Below are positions 1 to 6,916 of a stretch of 13,821 bases of DNA, in pieces; position 1 is the stretch's first letter; each line of letters begins with the position of its first letter. This stretch comes from Bacteroidales bacterium UBA1180 (GTDB taxonomy: Bacteria; Bacteroidota; Bacteroidia; Bacteroidales; Paludibacteraceae): the NCBI GenBank assembly GCA_002310195.1, contig DBYS01000020.1:46375-60195 (forward strand), written 5' to 3'. The position numbers were made by a program, and so were the translations under genes. Below the pieces are notes generated by a model that worked only from the letters and a program-made list of their open reading frames with translations, searched no databases and was not told the origin of the DNA.

Positions 1-23
1 GAGTTCGAGTCTCATCCTGCGCA
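1..23 (+). tRNA. 3' end of a tRNA (cut by window edge)
   Basis: Bases 1-13 read gag-TTCGAGT-ctc, a T-arm with the canonical TTCRANY loop. Bases 14-15 complete the 3' half of the T-stem, bases 16-22 (cctgcgc) fit the seven-base 3' strand of an acceptor stem, and A23 fits the discriminator base. CCA is not encoded. A terminator follows within a few bases, as expected after a tRNA. The missing 5' acceptor strand should read gcgcagg. The isotype cannot be read without the anticodon; an A discriminator would suit Leu, among others. Confidence 0.6.
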
Positions 24-28
24 CGATG

Positions 29-58
29 AGACGTCTCTTTCGGGAGGCGTCTTTTTTT
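29..58 (+). terminator. intrinsic terminator after the tRNA
   Basis: Bases 29-38 (agacgtctct) pair with 43-52 (ggaggcgtct), giving ten pairs with two G-T wobbles. The tetraloop is ttcg, and a run of T (52-58) follows. It most likely ends the tRNA transcript and separates it from the permease gene. Confidence 0.85.
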
Positions 59-92
59 ATTTCCGGAAGCAAACCCTTTGCCGGCAGATAGT

Positions 93-1016
93 ATGTGGAT
101 TGTATTGGCATTTATATCGGCTGTATGTCTCGGCTGCTACGACATCAGCAAGAAAACAGCCCTGCGAGACAATAAGGTGTTGGACGTATTGACGCTCAGC
201 ATCTGTGTGTCGTCTGTGCTGCTGTCTATGCCTCTGTTACTGTCCAGATGCCTGCCGGACGCGATGAGCGACACGCCGTTTTTTGTGCCGCAGCTGGATG
301 CAACGGGGCATCTGCTTACGGTGTTGAAATCGGTGATCGTGCTGAGTAGTTGGGTTTTTGCGTTCGTGTCGCTCAAGCATCTGCCGCTGTCGGTAGTCAG
401 TCCTATGCAGGCCACACGGCCTATGTGGACGCTGATAGGCGCGGTACTGATTTTCGGCGAACGGCTGAACGGCTGGCAATGGGCAGGCGTGTTGATAGCT
501 CTCGGTACGATCTTTCTCTTCTCGTTCACCCATAAGCCCAAAGGCAGCACGCCGGAGATGAAGGGATCGCGCCTCGAGGGGACTAACCACAAGTACTACG
601 TCTGCCTGGCTTTGGCGATCTTGATTGGCGCTTGTTCGGGCTTGTACGACAAGTTCCTGATGCGCCGTTATGACCACAATGCCGTTCAGGTGTATTACAC
701 ACTCTATCAGGCGCTGATGATGCTCATCGTTTGGATCATTGAGCACAAGCGGGAAAACGGTAGGCTGTCGATTCAGCGTGTGGGAGTGATTATGTTGATC
801 TCACTGTTTCTCATCATCAGCGATAATGTGTATATGTTAGCGCTCCGCGATCCGGATTCGTTGATTGCGGTGGTGAGCACTATTCGCCGCGGCGGAGCAG
901 TGATAGGCTTTGCCTACGGGTTGATTTTCCTACGGGAGAGCAATGCGCTTCCTAAGATCTGCTGCATGGCAGGCATTCTCCTCGGGCTCATCTGCCTTGC
1001 GCTCGGTTCGATGTAG
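93..1016 (+). CDS. DMT-superfamily EamA-type permease
   Basis: An inner-membrane protein of about 307 residues with roughly ten hydrophobic helices in two EamA-like halves, separated by a charged cytoplasmic loop around residues 146-166. The first half ends in a pattern typical of the family (SVVSPMQATRPMWTLIGAV, then FGERLNGWQWAGVLIALG). The second half ends with a matching block (STIRRGGAVIGFAYG, FLRE, then a last hydrophobic helix). Such proteins export or exchange small metabolites; the substrate cannot be told from sequence. I prefer the ATG at 93, which opens directly into the first helix, over the in-frame TTG at 78. No good promoter is visible between the terminator and the start. The gene is separated from the lipoprotein genes downstream by about 210 bases and is probably unrelated to them. 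Confidence 0.85.
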   Translation: MWIVLAFISAVCLGCYDISKKTALRDNKVLDVLTLSICVSSVLLSMPLLLSRCLPDAMSDTPFFVPQLDATGHLLTVLKSVIVLSSWVFAFVSLKHLPLSVVSPMQATRPMWTLIGAVLIFGERLNGWQWAGVLIALGTIFLFSFTHKPKGSTPEMKGSRLEGTNHKYYVCLALAILIGACSGLYDKFLMRRYDHNAVQVYYTLYQALMMLIVWIIEHKRENGRLSIQRVGVIMLISLFLIISDNVYMLALRDPDSLIAVVSTIRRGGAVIGFAYGLIFLRESNALPKICCMAGILLGLICLALGSM

Positions 1017-1092
1017 CAGACTTTTTGTACCCGAAAATGTGCTGTGCAGCATAAAACCGGGCATTCGGAACAGGGGTACTAAAGCCCATTTT

Positions 1093-1201
1093 GTCACTTT
1101 TCCACACACAAAAACGGCTTTTTTGCTGATATACAGCAACTTACACAAAAGCAAATTTCCACAAAAATATTTGCATATATCAAAAATTTTTACTATCTTT
1201 G
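1093..1201 (+). repeat. duplicated promoter-upstream region, copy 1
   Basis: This 109-base stretch aligns without gaps to 4401-4509; I counted about 79 identities. Bases 1158-1181 are identical to 4466-4489 (24 bases). Each copy holds two TCCACA boxes exactly 57 bases apart (1101-1106 and 1158-1163 here) and a GTCAC at its left end. The rest of the 1017-1226 gap holds no gene. Confidence 0.8.
1170..1201 (+). promoter_or_regulatory. Bacteroidetes-type promoter for the regulator gene
   Basis: The -33 box TTTG is at 1170-1173, then 20 bases, then the -7 box TATCTTTG at 1194-1201. This matches the Bacteroidetes primary-sigma consensus (TTTG, 19-21 bases, TAnnTTTG). Transcription should start near 1206-1208, about 20 bases before the ATG at 1227. 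Confidence 0.85.
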
Positions 1202-1226
1202 CAGCCACATTTCGTAAACGGCTGAA

Positions 1227-2657
1227 ATGAAGGGAAAATTACACATATTTCTCTGTGTGGCATGTGTGAGTTTGGCGGTCGGCCTGACTGCCTGTACGTC
1301 GGTGCGTGATGCCCGTGCGACAATCGCACAGGCGGATAGTCTGCTGACTGCAGGTGAGATATATGACGACAGCGCTACTCTGGCTAAGGCAGTGGATGCT
1401 CTGCGTCCGTGGCAGGTGTTTGCCGCAACAGATTATGCCAAGGCGTGCTTCTACCTCGGGCGGCTGTTGCGCACCGAAGGGTATTACTCAGCCGCTATGC
1501 CTTATTTATTAGACGCGCGCCACGCACGCACGAATCACAGCGAGTTGATCGGGCGCGTGTATAGCAATATAGCATATATGTGCCGGCTGGAAGGCAACTA
1601 TCCGCTTGCGTACGATATGTATGTCTGTTCAGCCGAAGCGTTCCTCGCGGCCGGCGACACAACGCGCTACCTGATCGGGCAGACGAACATGGCTTACGCT
1701 CTGGCCGAGCAAGGCGACACAGCCGGTGTGCGGGCGTTGCTTGAGCCGATTGAGCAATCCGAACCATCGGCAGCATTGGCAGCAATGTGCTACGAGACCT
1801 ACGCCGAAGGATACTTGCGCGCAGAGGATTATACGCAAGGGTTGCGCTATGCCAACAGCGCGATTGAGGCACAAGGCGAGACACCGTCGGTCGTGACGAT
1901 CAAGGCGCAGTGTTTCTCGCTATTGGAACAATACGACTCGGCAACCTGCTATGCGCAGCAAGTGCTGAAGAGCACCGATCATCTGTTTCTGAGGGCAAAC
2001 GCGCTGTATATTCTCACGCAGGAAGACAGTGCCGCTAACCTCTCGGATGTGCGTCAGGCAGCCGCCGAGCGAGCGATGGTTCTCAGGCAGATTGCCGACA
2101 ACCAAGGCGATTTGGCGCGGGCAGTGGAGATATTGCAGCAAGACCTGAACAGCCGCCCGCGCAGATGGGGCGCGCTGGTAATAGGTGTGATGTGTCTGAC
2201 GGTGGCCTTACTGGCTTGGTGGCGAGTAATGCGCCGGCAGCACCGTGAGTACATGATTGCGCGTGAAGAGCAGAATGCCCAGTTGCAGCAGCAATATGCC
2301 GAACGGCGGCAAAAGATCGAACAGGAAGTGACGCAGAACATCGACGCCCTGCTCCATGCCGATGACTGGCGGAAGACGCTGTACTGGAACGATTATGAGC
2401 AGTTCTGCGGTGTGGTGAACAAGCAGTTCTTCCTGCTGGCAGACAAATTGAAAGCCAAAGGCACGCTGAACGAGAAAGAGCTCCGGCTGTGTGTACTGGT
2501 GCTCATGGATTGCTTCGACAGCAAGCAGCTGGCCACACTGCTGCATTATGGCGAGAGCGGCGTGCGCAATTATAAACAGCACACGGCCAACAAGCTTGGC
2601 ACGAACTCACGCGAGCTGCGCGAACAACTGATAAAGATGATGACCGGCGAAGCGTGA
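1227..2657 (+). CDS. membrane-bound TPR / HTH regulator
   Basis: A 476-residue protein of a layout common in Bacteroidetes. It has an N-terminal export signal with a possible lipobox (LTAC, Cys23), then TPR-like helical repeats from about residue 30 to 300 (for example YAKACFYLGRLLRTEGYY and GRVYSNIAYMCRLEGNYPLA). One transmembrane helix (about 314-332) is followed by a charged coiled coil (about 338-370). A C-terminal helix-turn-helix of the LuxR/sigma-region-4 kind covers about 412-470 (LNEKELRLCVLV, then KQLATLLHYGESGVRNYKQ). The TPR part should be periplasmic and the HTH cytoplasmic, so it could pass an envelope signal directly to DNA. Its promoter region is duplicated in front of the 4557 operon, which suggests self-regulation plus control of that operon; this is inference. 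A gap of 65 bases separates it from the next gene. Confidence 0.8.
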   Translation: MKGKLHIFLCVACVSLAVGLTACTSVRDARATIAQADSLLTAGEIYDDSATLAKAVDALRPWQVFAATDYAKACFYLGRLLRTEGYYSAAMPYLLDARHARTNHSELIGRVYSNIAYMCRLEGNYPLAYDMYVCSAEAFLAAGDTTRYLIGQTNMAYALAEQGDTAGVRALLEPIEQSEPSAALAAMCYETYAEGYLRAEDYTQGLRYANSAIEAQGETPSVVTIKAQCFSLLEQYDSATCYAQQVLKSTDHLFLRANALYILTQEDSAANLSDVRQAAAERAMVLRQIADNQGDLARAVEILQQDLNSRPRRWGALVIGVMCLTVALLAWWRVMRRQHREYMIAREEQNAQLQQQYAERRQKIEQEVTQNIDALLHADDWRKTLYWNDYEQFCGVVNKQFFLLADKLKAKGTLNEKELRLCVLVLMDCFDSKQLATLLHYGESGVRNYKQHTANKLGTNSRELREQLIKMMTGEA

Positions 2658-2667
2658 AAGGCTTTAA

Positions 2668-2700
2668 GTCAACAACTGCCAACAACATTCAACAACTATA
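2668..2700 (+). repeat. recurring GTCAA...CAACAA leader (1)
   Basis: Reads gtcaac, five bases, ccaacaacat, then a further caacaa run. Similar sequences stand just before the starts at 5029, 7504 and 9300. In this copy the start codon follows 22 bases later, at 2723. Confidence 0.5.
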
Positions 2701-2722
2701 TATTGATTAATCCTTACGAACA

Positions 2723-2986
2723 ATGAAACATAATATTATTTTTTCAAAACGGATGTGGTTTGCCGCAATACTTTGCGGCGCGGTGGTTGCACTCAGTGGT
2801 TGCATGGCGGACAAGGATTCGATGGGCATGGGCGACAACCCTAAAGGCAACGGCGGTGGACGTCCTGACCCGAACTCGGTGCGTATAATCAATGACTACG
2901 AGCGGGACTATGAACAGAAGGAGATCCGAGATCTTGATGAGACGGAGAAGATTCCTTTCCAGCAAGAACAGGCTATTGAAAAATAA
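2723..2986 (+). CDS. small lipoprotein with a GDxPKxxGGGRxDPN motif
   Basis: An 87-residue protein with a lipoprotein signal (LSGC, Cys27) and no domain I recognise. Residues 37-51 carry the Gly/Pro-rich motif GDNPKGNGGGRPDPN, followed by a strongly charged tail (NDYERDYEQKEIRDLDETEK). The same 15-residue pattern occurs at the C-terminus of the large lipoprotein at 5163-6899 (GDSPKEHGGGRTDPN). The mature chain is only about 60 residues, rich in Asp, Glu and Lys, and is probably a flexible envelope peptide rather than a folded enzyme. The next gene starts 12 bases after its stop, so the two are almost surely co-transcribed. Confidence 0.7.
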   Translation: MKHNIIFSKRMWFAAILCGAVVALSGCMADKDSMGMGDNPKGNGGGRPDPNSVRIINDYERDYEQKEIRDLDETEKIPFQQEQAIEK

Positions 2987-2998
2987 ACACACAGTTAT

Positions 2999-4366
2999 AT
3001 GAAAGCATATTTGTTGAATCGTGGCAACATTGCCGTTGTGGCTATGATTGTGATGCTGGCAGGAATGCTGACTGGCTGTAACGACCCGTTTTCGCAGACT
3101 CCGGAAGAAGATACCACCATGCTGTGGCCGGCGGCAGACAGCACGGGTTACTGGGGCTTCATCAACGAAAAAGGCGAAATGGTCATTCCTGCGAAATATG
3201 ACCGGACGTACGGATTCTCGGGTGGCGTGGCTCAGGTGTATATTGATGTTGACGGTGAGCCTTTACGTAGCACCGGATACCAAGTGCCCACCCTTGGCCC
3301 CCAACACGCATTTATCAACAAGAAAGGTGAGGTTGTATATACCCTGCCGGAAGGTCAAGGTTTCAATGACCATTACTTTTACTATGGTTGCTGTCGGTTC
3401 GGCGATATGCACAAGACCGGCATGATGGACAATCATTTCAGCACCATTCTTGCGCCTATGGACAATAGCGTATTTGCGCCTTTTGGTCCGATGACAAAAG
3501 ACGGATTAGCAACTTCCATACTTGGGTATTTCAACAAAAAGGGAGATGTTGTCATTCCTCGTCTCATCAAAGGTGTTGATGGATATATATATGAGTACTG
3601 CAAAGATTTCTGTGACGGTATAGCCGTGATTGGATATTATAGGGATAACTATAACATATACGGAGCTATCAACACCAAGGGCGAATTGGTGATAGACACC
3701 ATATACCCATATTTGCAGTCGGTTGGAAATGACAGGTTGCTCTATAAATTGAAGGATAGTGATTGGACGTACGCCGGACTAATGGATACGCAAGGAAACA
3801 TAATAACCGAACAGAACATATATCTTGGAGGAGAAAACTTCTTCGGCGACGGAGGCCTTATGCCGGTGCGTAACAACCAAGGATTATATGGCTATATCGA
3901 CAAGAACGGCATAGTGCAGATCCCCTATCAATACGCATACGCAGACCCGTTTTATGGAGAGTATGCATGGGTATGGAAATCAACCACGATGAGCATCAAA
4001 TCCACTGAAGTAGATGTAAACTTGTATTGTATAATCAACCTGCAAGGGGAAGTGGTGCTGTCAATGGACACATGGGATAAGATGCCCGCAAGCCTCATTA
4101 GTTCCGGCGTACACAACGAGTTATGCTTGGTTGTTGACACTGAGAATCCCCGACTGAATGTATATAAGTATATCAATCTGAAAGGGGAAGTAATATATAG
4201 TTGGTCTGAAAAGACAAACAGACAGGGCTACGATGCACCGGAAAGACGAGAACAAACAGAAGCTGACAGAGACGAAATGATGCTTCGGATGTTTAAGGGG
4301 ACGAAGTATTACCCCCTGGCAGAGCAGTGTGTGCGGAGCAGACGGGCGCACGCAGAGAGGGAATAA
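2999..4366 (+). CDS. WG-repeat lipoprotein
   Basis: A 455-residue lipoprotein (LTGC, Cys27). After the signal comes a chain of WG-type repeats (tyrosine- or tryptophan-glycine, then hydrophobic-IN-K-G-E-hydrophobic-V-I-P). Clear units lie near residues 51-68 (YWGFINEKGEMVIPAKYD), 103-114, 176-189, 220-237, 258-270, 296-315 (YGYIDKNGIVQIPYQY), 342-356 and 386-405. WG repeats form extended beta-rich surfaces of poorly known function in Bacteroidetes envelopes; binding to protein or glycan is plausible. The middle and 3' parts of the gene are visibly more AT-rich than the flanks. It ends the three-gene group; the 190 bases after it hold only the second promoter region. Confidence 0.85.
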   Translation: MKAYLLNRGNIAVVAMIVMLAGMLTGCNDPFSQTPEEDTTMLWPAADSTGYWGFINEKGEMVIPAKYDRTYGFSGGVAQVYIDVDGEPLRSTGYQVPTLGPQHAFINKKGEVVYTLPEGQGFNDHYFYYGCCRFGDMHKTGMMDNHFSTILAPMDNSVFAPFGPMTKDGLATSILGYFNKKGDVVIPRLIKGVDGYIYEYCKDFCDGIAVIGYYRDNYNIYGAINTKGELVIDTIYPYLQSVGNDRLLYKLKDSDWTYAGLMDTQGNIITEQNIYLGGENFFGDGGLMPVRNNQGLYGYIDKNGIVQIPYQYAYADPFYGEYAWVWKSTTMSIKSTEVDVNLYCIINLQGEVVLSMDTWDKMPASLISSGVHNELCLVVDTENPRLNVYKYINLKGEVIYSWSEKTNRQGYDAPERREQTEADRDEMMLRMFKGTKYYPLAEQCVRSRRAHAERE

Positions 4367-4400
4367 ACATGCCGGATTTAGTCCCTATATACGGGATTTC

Positions 4401-4509
4401 GTCACATTTCCACAGGGCAAAATGGCGATGTGGCTGATTAACAGGCAATTGTGCAAAAACAGAAATCCACAAAAATATTTGCATATATCGGAAAATTGTT
4501 GTAATTTTG
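4401..4509 (+). repeat. duplicated promoter-upstream region, copy 2
   Basis: An ungapped match to 1093-1201 (about 72% by hand count). TCCACA boxes lie at 4409-4414 and 4466-4471, again 57 bases apart, and GTCAC is at 4401. The spacing from GTCAC to the -7 box is 101 bases in both copies. Similarity continues weakly past the -7 box, to about 4525. Confidence 0.8.
4478..4509 (+). promoter_or_regulatory. promoter of the rSAM/lipoprotein operon
   Basis: The -33 box TTTG is at 4478-4481, then 20 bases, then the -7 box TAATTTTG at 4502-4509. The start of transcription should fall near 4515, about 40 bases before the ATG at 4557. I see no other convincing promoter or terminator before 12305, so this one may drive the whole 11-gene run. 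Confidence 0.8.
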
Positions 4510-4556
4510 CAGTCGATTTCCGAAACATGACAAATAACCACTAAAAAATCATCGAT

Positions 4557-4994
4557 ATGAAAAGGAAAGTGTTAACCGGCATCAATGCGTTGATTGCTTT
4601 GCTGCTGGGCATATTAGGGCTTAATGGATGTTTCCGCTTGGAATATGGGACGCCTTATGCCACGTTTGAGGCGACAGGTACAATAACCAACGAGGAGAAT
4701 AAGCCGCTGGAGAATATACGGGTTACGCTCAAAGACAGGTATCGTCCGAATCGCGATTACCGCAGAACTATGCTCGATGTTTATACCGCCGATGACGGAA
4801 CATATACAGTTGGCCCGTATGATTTCTTCCCTGTGGATTCCCTGGATATTATTGTGACCGATACCACGGGCGTATATGCGTCGGATTCCGTGAGCGTAAA
4901 GGTAGATTACGATCGCAGCAATGTAGAATGGGGAGATAATTGGAATGATGGTGCCGGCTATGTGCATCAGGATTTTCAGTTAAAGAAGAAGTAA
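4557..4994 (+). CDS. putative lipoprotein of the rSAM/lipoprotein system
   Basis: A 145-residue lipoprotein. Its leader (MKRKVLTGINALIALLLG, lipobox ending at Cys25) is followed at once by EYGTPYA (residues 29-35). Both match what I recall of the 'lipoprotein with rSAM' family (TIGR04134, accession from memory). Residues 36-105 look like a small Ig-like or carboxypeptidase-regulatory beta domain (FEATGTITNEENKPLENIRV, then TADDGTYTVGPYDFFPVDSL). The tail ends in VHQDFQLKKK. In the known system this protein is encoded near a radical SAM/SPASM enzyme; here that enzyme is the last gene of the run (11238-12305). Whether this lipoprotein is the enzyme's substrate is not known. It is the first gene behind the 4478 promoter. 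Confidence 0.8.
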   Translation: MKRKVLTGINALIALLLGILGLNGCFRLEYGTPYATFEATGTITNEENKPLENIRVTLKDRYRPNRDYRRTMLDVYTADDGTYTVGPYDFFPVDSLDIIVTDTTGVYASDSVSVKVDYDRSNVEWGDNWNDGAGYVHQDFQLKKK

Positions 4995-5005
4995 CGGGGG
5001 TATAA

Positions 5006-5028
5006 GTCAAAAAATATCAACAACAACT
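5006..5028 (+). repeat. recurring GTCAA...CAACAA leader (2)
   Basis: Reads gtcaaaaaatatcaacaacaact, directly followed by the ATG of the 37-residue peptide gene at 5029. This placement supports 5029 as a real start. Confidence 0.5.
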
Positions 5029-5142
5029 ATGAAGAAGTCAATGATTGCAATCTGTCTGCTGCTGTGCGCAGGAAGCATGTACGCACAAGAAGTGCAAAGT
5101 GAAGTCGGGCCGCAAGATCCTGAAGCAGAGAACAACTATTGA
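5029..5142 (+). CDS. 37-residue secreted peptide precursor
   Basis: A short frame of 37 codons plus stop. Residues 1-19 form a clean signal peptide (MKKSMIAICLLLCAGSMYA), and cleavage before QEVQ would leave an acidic peptide of about 18 residues (starting QEVQSEV and ending in PEAENNY). The A^QE junction matches the Bacteroidetes Q-rule, by which signal peptidase I products start with Gln and become pyroglutamate. It has its own leader motif, lies 34 bases after the 4557 gene and ends 20 bases before the next start. It may be a real secreted peptide. It could instead be the truncated 5' end of a gene like those at 6917 and 10632, whose mature proteins also begin QE. No function is known. Confidence 0.6.
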   Translation: MKKSMIAICLLLCAGSMYAQEVQSEVGPQDPEAENNY

Positions 5143-5162
5143 CAATCACAAACAATACGATA

Positions 5163-6899
5163 ATGAAAAAGGTTATTTTCTCTATCATTATGCTGGCAGG
5201 GATGTTATGCAGTTGCAACACGGATCCTTTGGATGATCCGAAGCAACCGAATCAACCCAATCGGCCGAATGGTGACGAACAGACAAGTACTGCCTCGTAC
5301 AAGGTTGCATTCAAGGGTGTCGATCTGTCAAGTACAGCGTATCTGGCATTGGTTGCCGAGAGTAAGTCCGGCGCAGCCAAAGCGCCGAGTGCATTCGGCA
5401 TGACCGCAGATGGCGGCGATCACAAAGTGCTGTACAGCATTGACGAGGACGGCAACATGAGTGTTGTGGTTTGTGTGTTTGAGGTGCAGACCGATAGCGA
5501 CGGCGTAGTTACTACCACAGAGTTGGAGTCGGAGATACAACTGACCGTAGGCAACGTGTTCACTATCGGCACAGACTATTTGTGGTTTGCAAACTGTTCG
5601 TATCGTTGCGACAGCATTGACAATCTGCCCGAAGGGTTGGCAGACTGCATCCGTCAGATGATTGTCCGAACCGAGTCTTCGCCACGCGGTGACAACTTCC
5701 TCATCCGTAAGCAAGACGGCGTAATTTATGACATGAAGGATGTAATCGATTACTTCCCTGCCATTCAGAACAACCAGTTGCGCATCGGAAACGAGGTTAT
5801 AGATAACCCTAACGGCGAGTTGCTGGAAGCCTACGGCATAGTGGCACAACTCGACAAGTGCATCTACCTTGCCAACGGCACGTTCAACGGCGGTGTGTAT
5901 AGGATCAACGACAACGATGATCATCTTACCATCCGAACCATCGTCAACAACACAGGCTCACTGCCGGTATATGCGGCGTACGCGTTGCCTATAGATGAAG
6001 ACTACGTAGGAACAGTGTTAAAATATGAATACACATTAACCCCCGCAATTATTATGCCGGATGGCACCTATCCTGCCATCACAGGATTGTATGAGCCCGA
6101 TCCGGAGGACATAGCGAACGGGCAATATGTTATAGGATGTATAACATCCATGATTAAGATAGATGACAAATTATTCATACATGCACCATGTGATGTGATA
6201 TACGGAAGTTATCAGCAGAACATCAACATTTCCGGAACAGGAATGTACAAAGTGACTATAGACGGCGGGCAACCGAAAGCCACATTATGCGACAGACTAT
6301 ACGCCAGTATGCCTTCCATTACCGGCAGAAGAGTCTTTAACAAGACCTTCAACAGTTTGGGCACGTTTATGGTGGAGGATAATTCACAAATTGTAGGTGT
6401 ACGTACTATTACGGCAGTTATCACTTTTGACCCGCAAAAAGAAAAATTCATCATCGAAGCTTTGGGCAGTGGTTTCCCATCTGACGAAAAAGCCTACGAT
6501 GCCGACGGCAACGCATATAGGGCAAATAGTGGCAGAGACTTGCGTTCATTCACCATCTACAACCTGCCTAACCGCACGAGCGAGCTTGTGAACGTGGATC
6601 GCAGCGCTGTGCCTACATACAACTACAACTACGGCTACAAGTTCAACTCGCAACTCAAGCAATACAGCGAGGTGATCATGCTGGCGGATGGTAGTTCGCG
6701 GGTGATCCTTACAGACTGCACCGGTGCAAACAAAGGCATATCACGCATCCAGCAGGCTGACGAATCGCAGCCGGAGATAGAGGACATAACGATCATTCCG
6801 CTTGTGCCGCAGAAGCGCCCCAATGGCGGCGACTCGCCGAAAGAGCATGGCGGTGGCAGAACCGATCCGAATGCCATAACGAGCTGGCGCATAAGATAA
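5163..6899 (+). CDS. large lipoprotein with C-terminal GGGRxDPN tail
   Basis: I start it at 5163, where MKKVIFSIIMLAGMLCSC gives a perfect lipoprotein signal (Cys18); an in-frame ATG at 5139 would put eight residues in front of it. The product is 578 residues. After a Pro/Asn-rich linker (DDPKQPNQPNRPNGDE, residues 24-39) comes a long beta-rich chain with recurring short blocks that could be a propeller-like fold, but I recognise no named domain. The last 23 residues carry GDSPKEHGGGRTDPN (residues 556-570) and end ITSWRIR, repeating the motif of the 2723 lipoprotein. The stretch around 6010-6450 is more AT-rich than the rest, which may mark a fast-evolving or exchanged segment. Likely outer-membrane or surface exposed; function unknown. 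Confidence 0.75.
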   Translation: MKKVIFSIIMLAGMLCSCNTDPLDDPKQPNQPNRPNGDEQTSTASYKVAFKGVDLSSTAYLALVAESKSGAAKAPSAFGMTADGGDHKVLYSIDEDGNMSVVVCVFEVQTDSDGVVTTTELESEIQLTVGNVFTIGTDYLWFANCSYRCDSIDNLPEGLADCIRQMIVRTESSPRGDNFLIRKQDGVIYDMKDVIDYFPAIQNNQLRIGNEVIDNPNGELLEAYGIVAQLDKCIYLANGTFNGGVYRINDNDDHLTIRTIVNNTGSLPVYAAYALPIDEDYVGTVLKYEYTLTPAIIMPDGTYPAITGLYEPDPEDIANGQYVIGCITSMIKIDDKLFIHAPCDVIYGSYQQNINISGTGMYKVTIDGGQPKATLCDRLYASMPSITGRRVFNKTFNSLGTFMVEDNSQIVGVRTITAVITFDPQKEKFIIEALGSGFPSDEKAYDADGNAYRANSGRDLRSFTIYNLPNRTSELVNVDRSAVPTYNYNYGYKFNSQLKQYSEVIMLADGSSRVILTDCTGANKGISRIQQADESQPEIEDITIIPLVPQKRPNGGDSPKEHGGGRTDPNAITSWRIR

Positions 6900-6916
6900 C
6901 AACAAATCACACGAAT

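Noticed and set aside
9..32. Inverted repeat gtctcatc / gatgagac overlapping the terminator stem, resembling an attenuator switch
   Set aside because: The left arm is explained by the tRNA T-stem and acceptor strand, so the pairing is more likely chance next to a tRNA end.
1017..1090. Possible terminator after the permease gene
   Set aside because: Only short hairpins (such as tgctg/cagca at about 1040-1051) without a T-run are present, so I do not call one.
4367..4400. Short hairpin tccc...ggga after the WG-repeat gene
   Set aside because: Four solid pairs and no T-run; too weak for a terminator.
5328..5924. Open frame of 198 codons on the - strand
   Set aside because: Antisense to the 5163 lipoprotein, with no leader, signal or known domain.
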